Positions 1 through 5,776 of a DNA stretch of 6,227 nucleotides are shown piece by piece (within the stretch, counting starts at the first letter, position 1; each line of letters starts with the position of its first letter). The position numbers and the translations under genes are program-made. This stretch comes from Syntrophaceae bacterium. GTDB taxonomy: Bacteria > Desulfobacterota > Syntrophia > Syntrophales > UBA5619. The notes beneath the pieces are model-generated. The model saw nothing but the letters and a program-made list of their open reading frames with translations. It was not told the DNA's origin and made no database searches. Location of the stretch: assembly GCA_023249795.1 (NCBI GenBank), contig JAHFBU010000105.1, positions 1 through 6,227 on the forward strand, given 5' to 3'.

Positions 1-667
1 GGCCGTCCTCCACGCGTCGGATCTCAGCCAGGAGGACCTCTCTGGAGGCCTGCTTCAAAATCGCATCCTTCACGGCCGAATCTTTCAAGGCATACGCCAG
101 TTGCGAAAGCAACAACAGATGCACCCGGGCCGTCGGGGTAATCAATGTAAAAAGGCAGTTGACCGGCTTGCCGTCGATGGCGGCAAAATCGATGGGCTCC
201 TCCAGAAAACAGAGGGAGATGATCGAATTGGGGATGTTGAACACAATGGGGTTGCGGGCATGCGGAATGGCAATGCCGTCGCCGATTCCCGTCGAACCCA
301 GTTCCTCACGCGCCAGAAACACGCGCAGAAGGAATTCGCGGTTGACATCCTCGGGAACCGGCAAAAGAGCAACGACGGAACTTAAAACCGATTGCCTGTC
401 CTTTCCGCCCACACGATAATGGATGCCCCCCTTCCGCAGGGCTTCGGTCAACCGTGAGGGCGGAATCTGGTCCGCGTCGGGCTCCTTGAAGATCTCGTGA
501 GAGACACCGATCTTGTTCGCTGCGGCCCAGTCCATGATCTCGGAACGGTTAAAACGATACTGGTCGTGAATCTTGTAGGCCGGGATCGTCCCGTCCTTGA
601 TCCAGCGGTAAACTGTCCGTTCCGAAACGCTCACCAATTTTGAAATATCTCGAACTGTCAGTTGCAT
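1..667 (-). CDS. HTH (excisionase-type) – PTS EIIA(Ntr)-like fusion protein, C-terminus cut by window edge
   Basis: Reading leftward from ATG at 667 gives 222 residues open to the window edge. Residues 3-48 form an excisionase/MerR-like helix-turn-helix (VSERTVYRWIKDGTIPAYKI), ending in the usual 'RF.RSEI.DWA' wing and helix. Residues about 70-222 form a PTS EIIA type-2 domain. GIAIPHAR places the phosphorylatable His at residue 136, matching His73 of E. coli PtsN. About 90 residues follow that His in PtsN, so only a few C-terminal residues are missing here. Family knowledge: such domains take phosphate from a PTS phosphorelay (PtsP/NPr) and act as regulators, not sugar transporters. The attached HTH suggests direct DNA binding controlled by phosphorylation, which is inference. 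A modest AAAAAGGG Shine-Dalgarno lies 5 nt before the ATG. The gene is divergent from ssb. The domain assignment is firm; the target genes are unknown. Confidence 0.88.
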   Translation of the reverse strand, partial: MQLTVRDISKLVSVSERTVYRWIKDGTIPAYKIHDQYRFNRSEIMDWAAANKIGVSHEIFKEPDADQIPPSRLTEALRKGGIHYRVGGKDRQSVLSSVVALLPVPEDVNREFLLRVFLAREELGSTGIGDGIAIPHARNPIVFNIPNSIISLCFLEEPIDFAAIDGKPVNCLFTLITPTARVHLLLLSQLAYALKDSAVKDAILKQASREVLLAEIRRVEDG

Positions 668-712
668 GGTACCCTTTTTCAGGATGATGAACCCGATATT
701 GCCGCTCAAATT

Positions 713-748
713 GGACGACAATATAGGACATGGGGCATTCAATGTCAA
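713..748 (-). promoter_or_regulatory. sigma70 promoter of the HTH-EIIA gene
   Basis: On the minus strand, TTGACA (748-743) is followed by exactly 17 nt and TATATT (725-720). The -35 matches consensus fully and the -10 matches at five of six positions. Transcription would start near 713 and give a 5' leader of about 46 nt before the ATG at 667. Confidence 0.75.
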
Positions 749-769
749 CAGATGTCCACTAACAAATGT
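726..769. promoter_or_regulatory. candidate operator: inverted and direct repeats over the HTH-EIIA promoter
   Basis: A 6-bp inverted repeat, GGACAT (726-731) and ATGTCC (752-757), is separated by 20 bp and brackets the -35 box and most of the spacer. A 9-bp direct repeat, AACAGATGT (747-755) and AACAAATGT (761-769), has a 14-bp start-to-start distance. The first direct-repeat copy shares two bases with the -35 box. The position fits a regulator site. Autoregulation by the HTH-EIIA product is a guess. Confidence 0.35.
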
Positions 770-794
770 TCGCTGCCCGTCGGCAACTTTCGTG

Positions 795-823
795 TTGCGA
801 CCGGCGGGAGACTTGTGTATAGG
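795..823 (+). promoter_or_regulatory. weak candidate promoter for ssb
   Basis: TTGCGA (795-800), a 17-nt spacer and TATAGG (818-823) form a plausible but imperfect sigma70 pair, about 35 nt before the ssb start. No other pair in the gap fits better on this strand. No LexA-like site was recognised. Confidence 0.35.
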
Positions 824-858
824 GGAACTATCATTATGGTTTCAGAAAGGGGAACGGC

Positions 859-1275
859 ATGATCAATAAGGCGATCCTGGTGGGCAGGCTGGGGGCGGAT
901 CCGGAGGTGAGATACACGCCGGATGGGGCGATGGTGACCAATTTCCGGATAGCGACGGACGAGCAGTGGAAGGATAAAAACGGCGAGAAGGTTCAAAAGA
1001 CCGAGTGGCACAAGATCGTCACGTTCGGCAAGCTGGCGGAGATCTGCGGAAAGTACCTGGTCAAGGGAAAGCTTGTTTACCTGGAGGGGCGCATCCAGAC
1101 CAGGGCCTGGGAAGACAAGGAGGCGGTCAAACACTACACCACCGAGATCGTTGCATCCAACATGCAGATGCTCGATTCGAAGGGTCAGCGAAGCGCCGAT
1201 TCGTCGCTTGGAGAACCGTCGCACACCCCATCCGCGGGTGACGGGCTTATGCCCGAGGATGACGTTCCCTTTTAG
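859..1275 (+). CDS. ssb: single-stranded DNA-binding protein
   Basis: This 138-residue protein binds single-stranded DNA during replication, recombination and repair, normally as a tetramer. It opens with the typical MINKAILVGRLGADPEVRYT. Residues 1 to about 105 form the OB fold. Trp37, Trp50, Phe56 and Trp84 align with the DNA-stacking Trp40, Trp54, Phe60 and Trp88 of E. coli SSB. The tail ends in EDDVPF, the acidic tip that binds partner proteins. The linker between fold and tip is only about 27 residues, so the protein is shorter than E. coli SSB (178 residues). An AAAGGGG ribosome site 6 nt before the ATG supports the start. The gene is divergent from the EIIA fusion gene. It is convergent with tatA, with 7 bp between stop codons and no obvious terminator in the gap, so any terminator must lie inside a coding end. 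Confidence 0.97.
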   Translation: MINKAILVGRLGADPEVRYTPDGAMVTNFRIATDEQWKDKNGEKVQKTEWHKIVTFGKLAEICGKYLVKGKLVYLEGRIQTRAWEDKEAVKHYTTEIVASNMQMLDSKGQRSADSSLGEPSHTPSAGDGLMPEDDVPF

Positions 1276-1282
1276 CCGCGGT

Positions 1283-1477
1283 TCAGGGCTTCTTTTCTTC
1301 CGTCTTCTTCTCGGCGGTAGGCGTGACGTCGATTTCGTTCGGCTCACGCGAGGACTTCTTGAAGTTCCTGATGCCCCGTCCCAGCGCGCCGCCGATCTCG
1401 GGGAGCTTACCGGCGCCGAAGACGATCAGGATGATCACCAGAATGATCAGCAGTTCGGGCATGCCTATTCCAAACAT
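1283..1477 (-). CDS. tatA: twin-arginine translocase subunit TatA/TatE family
   Basis: This 64-residue inner-membrane protein forms the pore-like oligomer of the Tat system, which exports folded proteins with twin-arginine signal peptides. Features in order are a short periplasmic start with Glu8, a hydrophobic helix at about 8-22, the family Phe20-Gly21 pair, a hinge at Pro26, an amphipathic helix at about 26-42 (LPEIGGALGRGIRNFKK), and a charged Lys/Glu tail. Length is normal for the compact TatA form. GAGG lies about 10 nt upstream of the ATG. The gene follows rodZ on the same strand after 89 bp but has its own promoter. No tatB or tatC is visible in the window. TatA versus TatE or a bifunctional TatA/B cannot be resolved from sequence alone. 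Confidence 0.95.
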   Translation of the reverse strand: MFGIGMPELLIILVIILIVFGAGKLPEIGGALGRGIRNFKKSSREPNEIDVTPTAEKKTEEKKP

Positions 1478-1513
1478 ATGTTTCCATCCTCTTTCTTTCT
1501 TTTCGTGGCGTCG

Positions 1514-1542
1514 ATCTTAGACGATCGGCCACCCATTGTCAA
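1514..1542 (-). promoter_or_regulatory. sigma70 promoter of tatA
   Basis: Minus-strand TTGACA (1542-1537), a 17-nt spacer and TAAGAT (1519-1514) give near-consensus elements with ideal spacing. The expected start is near 1507, about 30 nt before the tatA ATG. tatA can therefore be expressed independently of rodZ. Confidence 0.75.
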
Positions 1543-1555
1543 ATGAGAACTCATT
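1542..1555. repeat. 14-bp palindrome beside the tatA -35 box
   Basis: AATGAG-AA-CTCATT is a perfect 6-bp inverted repeat with a 2-bp centre. It lies between the rodZ stop (1567) and the tatA promoter and shares one base with the -35 element. It is too short and lacks a T-run, so it is unlikely to be a terminator. A protein-binding site is possible but unproven. Confidence 0.4.
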
Positions 1556-1566
1556 CAGTGCGATTT

Positions 1567-2487
1567 TCATTCTGACCCTTTTGGGGGCAGACGCAGATGA
1601 ACGACCTGACCTTGCGTCCCCATGCTTCCCACGGGCTTCCCCTGGAACGAAAGATTGACTCCCGCCGCATTACCGATATCGATCTGGAAATAATTGTCGG
1701 CCGTCCGCTCGACCTTGTCGCCCGGCTTGAGGAGGATCTGGCGGGCGGGATTTTGATCTTCGGCGATCCGGATCCAGGTGGTTTCGCGGGCCTCGATGAG
1801 AAGCCTGTACGCCTTCCCGGCCGCGACGGGCGGAAGGACGATCTTTTCCGCCGGAGCCGAGGCTGGAGCCGGAACCGGCTTGGATGCCGCGGCCTGGGCC
1901 GGCACGCTCGGAACAGCTGCCGGCTGGACAGGGACGTTGGGAACAGCCGCGGGCTGATCAGGATGGTTTGGAAGAGCCATGGCCTGAGGAGGATCGGGTA
2001 CGACCGGTTGTACCGGGGAGGCGGATTCCGCGACAGGGGCGGGTGAAGGCGGCTTCCCGCCCTGATCATAGAGGAAGATGGCGAAGACCAGAATGCCGGC
2101 AGCTATCACGGCAACAAGTCCTCTGATCAGGAAGCGATGACGGTAGCCGGTTTCCGGCCAGGGTCTTTGAACCTCTATCTCCTCGGGCGGCGGTTCAAGG
2201 CTTGCGAGATGTTTTTCATAGCGATCGAGGATCGGTTTCTCGTCAATATCAACGGCCTGGGCATATTTACGGATGAAGTTTCGCGCATAGACGGGAGGCG
2301 GCAGGCGATCAAAATCGCCGCTTTCCACCGCCATGAGATTGATCCGGCTGATCCGCGTCTTCCCGAAGAGCTCCTCCAGGGAAAGCCCGCGGGCCTCTCG
2401 CATCTCCTTCAGATCCCACAGCTCCGGAAAGGTCTCTTGCCGGGGCAGCGATTTCTCCTCTGCTGAAACGGGTTTTTTCTCATCCAT
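1567..2487 (-). CDS. rodZ: RodZ-like cell-shape protein (HTH, single membrane helix, DUF4115-type C-terminus)
   Basis: This 306-residue bitopic membrane protein belongs to the RodZ family, which links MreB filaments to the elongation machinery and so supports rod shape. The cytoplasmic part, about residues 24-95, is a Cro/C1-type HTH (REARGLSLEELFGKTRIS..., then LPPPVYARNFIRKYA) that binds MreB in characterised members. A single membrane helix lies at about 119-140 after a basic stretch (YRHRFLIR). A Pro/Ala-rich periplasmic linker follows at about 145-220. The C-terminal beta-rich domain, about 221-306, contains the family-like 'W.RI.ED...R..LL.PG' pattern. Two 10-residue units, QPAAVPNVPV and QPAAVPSVPA (178-197), form a tandem repeat in the linker. 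A GAGG motif lies about 11 nt upstream of the ATG; I saw no convincing promoter. It is divergent from the phosphatase-synthetase operon. Other HTH-25 membrane proteins are the main alternative. Confidence 0.9.
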   Translation of the reverse strand: MDEKKPVSAEEKSLPRQETFPELWDLKEMREARGLSLEELFGKTRISRINLMAVESGDFDRLPPPVYARNFIRKYAQAVDIDEKPILDRYEKHLASLEPPPEEIEVQRPWPETGYRHRFLIRGLVAVIAAGILVFAIFLYDQGGKPPSPAPVAESASPVQPVVPDPPQAMALPNHPDQPAAVPNVPVQPAAVPSVPAQAAASKPVPAPASAPAEKIVLPPVAAGKAYRLLIEARETTWIRIAEDQNPARQILLKPGDKVERTADNYFQIDIGNAAGVNLSFQGKPVGSMGTQGQVVHLRLPPKGSE

Positions 2488-2587
2488 CGTTCTTCAGCCT
2501 CATGTAAACCGGCGATAGCATTAACACCGTTTCAGCGGCCGCGCAACAGTAAAAATGAATGGGGGTTGCGGCGCCCGGAAGCAAAAA

Positions 2588-2613
2588 AAAGGGCCAGTTC
2601 CCGCTGGTTTTTT
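2588..2613 (+). other. A8 / hairpin / T6 element in the rodZ–phosphatase intergenic region
   Basis: The 181-bp divergent gap (2488-2668) contains an A8 run (2583-2590), a stem CCAG (2594-2597) with CTGG (2604-2607) around a 6-nt loop, and a T6 run (2608-2613). G·U and A-U pairs can extend the stem to about 10 bp (2588-2597 with 2604-2613). It resembles a weak terminator, but no gene ends just upstream on either strand. It may be a leader structure or AT-rich promoter DNA. A second small stem (AGCAG 2639-2643, CTGCT 2649-2653) lies just before the ribosome site. No convincing promoter hexamer pair was found in the gap. Confidence 0.3.
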
Positions 2614-2668
2614 ATCCCATTTTATGCTGATATACCGCAGCAGTTCCGCTGCTCAAGGGAGGAAGATT

Positions 2669-3460
2669 ATGGATCGATACCGGAAATTCATCGAGGCGAC
2701 GGCCCTGGAGGCCGGGGCGCTTCTAAAGGATCGGATTGACCACCGGCATACCATCCATTACAAAGGGGAGATCAATCTCGTCACCGAGGCGGACCAACTC
2801 TCCGAGGCGCTGATTGTGGAACGAATCCGAGCATCGTTTCCAGACCACGGCATCCTGGCGGAAGAATCCCCGGAGATGTCCAAAAGCTCCGGCATTCGCT
2901 GGATCATCGATCCGCTCGACGGAACGACCAACTACGCGCACGGCTATCCGGTCTTCTGCGTCTCCATCGCCCTGGAGATGGAAGGGGAGATCCGTCTTGG
3001 CGCCGTGTACAACCCCATGCTGGATGAACTGTTCATTGCGCAGAAGGGGGCGGGCGGCTTTTTGAACGGCCGGCCCCTGAAGGTGTCTCAAACGGCGGAA
3101 CTCTCCCGGAGCCTTCTGGCGACCGGGTTTCCATACGACATCCGGGAGAACCGGGACAACAACATGAATTACTTTGAGGCGATGGCGTTGAACGCCCAGG
3201 CGGTCCGCAGGGCGGGTTCGGCCGCCCTTGATCTGGCCTATGTGGCGGCGGGCCGCTTTGACGGTTTCTGGGAGCTGAAACTGATGCCCTGGGATATGGC
3301 CGCGGGCGTGCTTCTCGTCGAGGAAGCGGGAGGCGTCGTGACCGATCTGCACAGCGCTCCCCTGGATCTGCTCTCCCCGCACATCCTTGCGTCCAACGGG
3401 CTGATCCATGACGAGATGTCCCGCCTGCTCGCCCGGACCGCTCCGCTTTACAACCCGTGA
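2669..3460 (+). CDS. suhB: inositol monophosphatase family phosphatase (SuhB/IMPase-like)
   Basis: This 263-residue cytoplasmic, Mg-dependent, Li-sensitive-type phosphatase would hydrolyse inositol-1-phosphate or a related sugar phosphate. Metal-site residues are all present: Glu65 in GILAEES, motif A WIIDPLDGTTNYAHGYP (Asp81, Asp84, Gly85, Thr86), and motif B WDMAAGVLLVEEAGG (Asp209). The length is typical of the family (about 260-270). I chose ATG 2669 because AAGGGAGGAAG sits 4-5 nt before it and MDRYRKFIEA is a normal family start. An in-frame ATG at 2555 would add 38 residues (MNGGCGARKQ...) unlike the family and without a good ribosome site. It is first in an operon with the ADP-forming synthetase, 24 bp apart. 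Members of this fold also act on fructose-1,6-bisphosphate, PAP or NADP, so the substrate is not settled by sequence. The symbol follows family convention only. Confidence 0.92.
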   Translation: MDRYRKFIEATALEAGALLKDRIDHRHTIHYKGEINLVTEADQLSEALIVERIRASFPDHGILAEESPEMSKSSGIRWIIDPLDGTTNYAHGYPVFCVSIALEMEGEIRLGAVYNPMLDELFIAQKGAGGFLNGRPLKVSQTAELSRSLLATGFPYDIRENRDNNMNYFEAMALNAQAVRRAGSAALDLAYVAAGRFDGFWELKLMPWDMAAGVLLVEEAGGVVTDLHSAPLDLLSPHILASNGLIHDEMSRLLARTAPLYNP

Positions 3461-3484
3461 GTCAGATTGGAAGAAAGGAATAAC

Positions 3485-5629
3485 ATGAACAGCCTCGATG
3501 CCATTTTTTCCCCCGAATCCGTTGCCGTCATCGGCGCCTCGAATACCCCCGGCAAGGTGGGGCATGATATCTTCGCCAACATCCTCCAGGGCGGCTTCCG
3601 GGGAACCCTTTACCCGGTCAATCCCAAAGCCGAGTCGATTCTGAATGTGAAAACATACCCGACGATCAACGCCATTTCCGACCACGTCGATCTGGCCATC
3701 ATCATCCTGCCGCCGCGCGCCTGCCTCACGGCGGTGGAGGAGTCCATCGAGAAAGGGGTCCGGGGGATTGTGATCGTCTCCGCCGGTTTCCGGGAGGTCG
3801 GCGGCGAGGGGTTGGAGATCGAAAACCGGATTGTCTGCCGTTGCCGGGATGCCGGGGTCCGGCTTGTGGGTCCCAATTGCCTCGGGGTGATCAATCCCGT
3901 TTCCAACGTCAGTCTGAATGCGAGTTTCTCGAAGCGGATGCCCGCCAGCGGGAATATATCATTCATCTCCCAGAGCGGGGCGCTCTGCGCCGCGGTGCTC
4001 GATTTTGCCGCGGACCGGGATTTCGGCTTCTCGAAATTCATCTCCATCGGCAACAAGGCCGACGTCGACGAGTTGGACCTGCTCCTCTACCTCCATGACG
4101 ACCTCGAAACATCGGTCATCATCCTCTATCTCGAAGAACTCAGCAAAGGGAGGGAGTTCATCGAGGCGGTCAAGGAGATCACCTCCGGCCGGCGGCCCAC
4201 CCCGGTGCTGATCATCAAATCGGGCCGGACCGGCGCCGGCGCCCAGGCGGCCGCCTCCCATACCGGCGCCCTGGCCGGGACGGAGGCCGTGTATGACGCC
4301 ATTTTCAAACAGGCGGGGATCATCCGGGCCGATTCCATCGCCGAGCTCTTCGACTTTGCCAATGCCTTCGCCTACAAGCGTGAAAGCGCCCTCGGCAAGG
4401 CCCAGCGGAAGATCCCCGGCGGTAAAAGGGTGGCCATCGTGACCAACGCCGGCGGGCCGGGGATTCTGGCGACCGACATGACCATCTCCTCCGATCTTGA
4501 ACTGGCGAAGTTCTCGCAGGCGACGATCGACGAGCTGGCCGCCCATCTTCCGACCACGGCCAACATCCACAACCCCGTGGACATCATCGGCGACGCCGCC
4601 TCCGACCGCTACGAAAACGCCCTCTCCGCCGTCATCAGGGACGACGGGGTGGATGGCGCCCTGGTCATTCTCACCCCCCAGTCGATGACGAACGCCCTGG
4701 GGACGGCCGAGGCGATAGTCCGCGTCGCCCGCCGCTCCCCCAAGCCGATTCTCTGCTGCTTCATGGGGGTGGTCGATGTCTCCGCCGGTGTCAAGTACCT
4801 CCAGGAACACGGCTATCCCGTTTATAAGTTTCCCGAAGACGCGGCCAAGGCGCTGGGGGTGCTCTACAAATTTTCCCACTGGCTGCATCGCGAACACCTC
4901 CCGCCGTTTTCGCTGACGTACGACTATACCGAAGCGGCGGCGGTGATCAGTCGTTGTCTCGCCGCCGGGAAAACGCACCTGGGCGAGCTGGACGGTTTGG
5001 AGCTTCTCAAATGCTACGGATTCAGCACGCTGCCGACGAAGCTCGCAAAGAATGAGGCGGAGGCGGCAAAGATTGCCGAGGAGATCGGGTTTCCGGTCGT
5101 CATGAAGATCGTCTCGCCGCAGATCCTGCACAAATCGGATGCCGGCGGTGTCGTCATCTGCATCAAAACGAAGGAAGAAGCGGAGAAGGCCTTCACCCGG
5201 ATCACGGCCAATGCGAAAGCCTACGACCCGGCGGCCATCCTGGAGGGGGTTCTCGTGCAGAAGATGGCGTCAGCGCCGGGGGACGAGGTGATCCTCGGGA
5301 TGAACCGCTATGCGCTCGGCCCGCTGATCATGTTCGGCCTGGGCGGCGTCCTCGTCGAACTCTTCAAGGACGTCGTTTTCCGCCTTGCCCCGATCGACCG
5401 CGATGAGGCGCATCGGATGATCCGCGAGATCAAGGGCTACCAGCTCTTCACCGGCTTTAGGGGACGCCCGAAGGGGGATGTCGAGATCCTGGAGAAAAAC
5501 ATCGTGCGGCTTTCCGATATGGTCGTCAACCACCCGGAGATCATCGAGCTGGACATCAACCCCCTTCTGGTCCACGGGGAGGGGAAGGGAGCAACCGTCG
5601 CCGACTGCCGCTTCATCCTCAAACCCTAA
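3485..5629 (+). CDS. ADP-forming acetate/acyl-CoA synthetase, fused alpha-beta (ACD/Pat-like NDP-forming family)
   Basis: This 714-residue enzyme converts acyl-CoA + ADP + Pi to acid + CoA + ATP, giving ATP by substrate-level phosphorylation in the cytoplasm. Domains in order are a CoA-binding Rossmann domain (about 5-130, SVAVIGASNTPGKVGHDIF), two succinyl-CoA-synthetase-like flavodoxin domains (about 150-295 and 310-465), and an ATP-grasp domain (about 485-714). The phosphorylated His259 lies in SHTGALAG. Glu217 in LYLEELSKGREF matches the second-site glutamate that holds it. His549 in PQILHKSDAGGV is the conserved beta-domain His, and ELDINPLLV (688-696) carries the metal-binding Asp/Asn. 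All key residues are intact, which argues for an active synthetase rather than a protein lysine acetyltransferase. No GNAT domain is present. ATG 3485 follows GAAAGGA by about 5 nt; a TTG at 3467 could add six residues. Acyl substrate range (acetyl, propionyl, aryl) cannot be read from sequence. Confidence 0.93.
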   Translation: MNSLDAIFSPESVAVIGASNTPGKVGHDIFANILQGGFRGTLYPVNPKAESILNVKTYPTINAISDHVDLAIIILPPRACLTAVEESIEKGVRGIVIVSAGFREVGGEGLEIENRIVCRCRDAGVRLVGPNCLGVINPVSNVSLNASFSKRMPASGNISFISQSGALCAAVLDFAADRDFGFSKFISIGNKADVDELDLLLYLHDDLETSVIILYLEELSKGREFIEAVKEITSGRRPTPVLIIKSGRTGAGAQAAASHTGALAGTEAVYDAIFKQAGIIRADSIAELFDFANAFAYKRESALGKAQRKIPGGKRVAIVTNAGGPGILATDMTISSDLELAKFSQATIDELAAHLPTTANIHNPVDIIGDAASDRYENALSAVIRDDGVDGALVILTPQSMTNALGTAEAIVRVARRSPKPILCCFMGVVDVSAGVKYLQEHGYPVYKFPEDAAKALGVLYKFSHWLHREHLPPFSLTYDYTEAAAVISRCLAAGKTHLGELDGLELLKCYGFSTLPTKLAKNEAEAAKIAEEIGFPVVMKIVSPQILHKSDAGGVVICIKTKEEAEKAFTRITANAKAYDPAAILEGVLVQKMASAPGDEVILGMNRYALGPLIMFGLGGVLVELFKDVVFRLAPIDRDEAHRMIREIKGYQLFTGFRGRPKGDVEILEKNIVRLSDMVVNHPEIIELDINPLLVHGEGKGATVADCRFILKP

Positions 5630-5631
5630 TG

Positions 5632-5776
5632 TCGAGGACGTGATGCGGAAGCCGGGATCTCGGGGACATGTTCCGGAAGCCCGGAGGGATGTCGGGGACG
5701 TGATGCGGAAGCCCGGAGGGATCGGAAAAATCGGGGACGTGATGCGGAAGCCCGGAGGGATCGCATCATGTCCCCG
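5632..5776. repeat. array of four ~31-bp direct repeats ending in an inverted half-copy
   Basis: Units start at 5632, 5660, 5692 and 5731. Units 3 (5692-5722) and 4 (5731-5761) are identical over 31 bp. Unit 2 (5660-5690) differs at three positions. Unit 1 (5632-5659) has one substitution and a 3-bp loss near its right end. The unit opens with TCGGGGACGTGATGCGGAAG and ends with CCCGGAGGGAT. Between units 2 and 3 there is 1 bp; between 3 and 4 there are 8 bp (CGGAAAAA). At 5762-5776 the first 15 bases of the unit recur in reverse complement with one change. The irregular spacing and lack of unique spacers rule out CRISPR. The array begins 2 bp after the synthetase stop. It resembles a dispersed REP-like palindromic element cluster, but that needs a genome-wide search. 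Confidence 0.9.
5732..5776 (+). other. 15-bp-stem hairpin formed by repeat 4 and the inverted copy
   Basis: CGGGGACGTGATGCG (5732-5746) pairs with CGCATCATGTCCCCG (5762-5776) around a 15-nt loop. All 15 positions pair in plus-strand RNA, with one G·U (5739 with 5769). In minus-strand RNA the same position is a C·A mismatch, so the fold favours plus-sense RNA, the 3' end of the synthetase transcript. No U-run follows (GGAATAGC), so it is not a standard intrinsic terminator. It may protect an mRNA 3' end or be the foot of a mobile palindrome. Confidence 0.7.

Noticed and set aside
1276..1282. Bidirectional terminator between ssb and tatA
   Set aside because: Only 7 bp separate the stops, and I could not find a convincing hairpin with a T-run in the flanking coding ends.
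745..1347. 200-residue minus-strand open frame
   Set aside because: It covers ssb and the promoter region in antisense and has no recognisable domain. ssb on the opposite strand is certain.
2555..2668. N-terminal extension of the phosphatase from ATG 2555
   Set aside because: The 38 extra residues are unlike the family, cross the A8/T6 element and lack a good ribosome site. ATG 2669 has a strong GGGAGG site.
2723..3685. 320-residue minus-strand open frame across the phosphatase and synthetase start
   Set aside because: It is antisense to two genes with intact catalytic motifs, and its composition is typical of a shadow frame.
3959..5131. Long (390-residue) minus-strand open frame
   Set aside because: It lies entirely antisense to the well-supported synthetase. 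It is Gly/Arg/Asp-rich, as expected from high-GC shadow frames, with no recognisable domain.
5632..5776. CRISPR array
   Set aside because: Copies are nearly adjacent (0, 1 and 8 bp between units), there are no unique spacers, and no cas genes are near.
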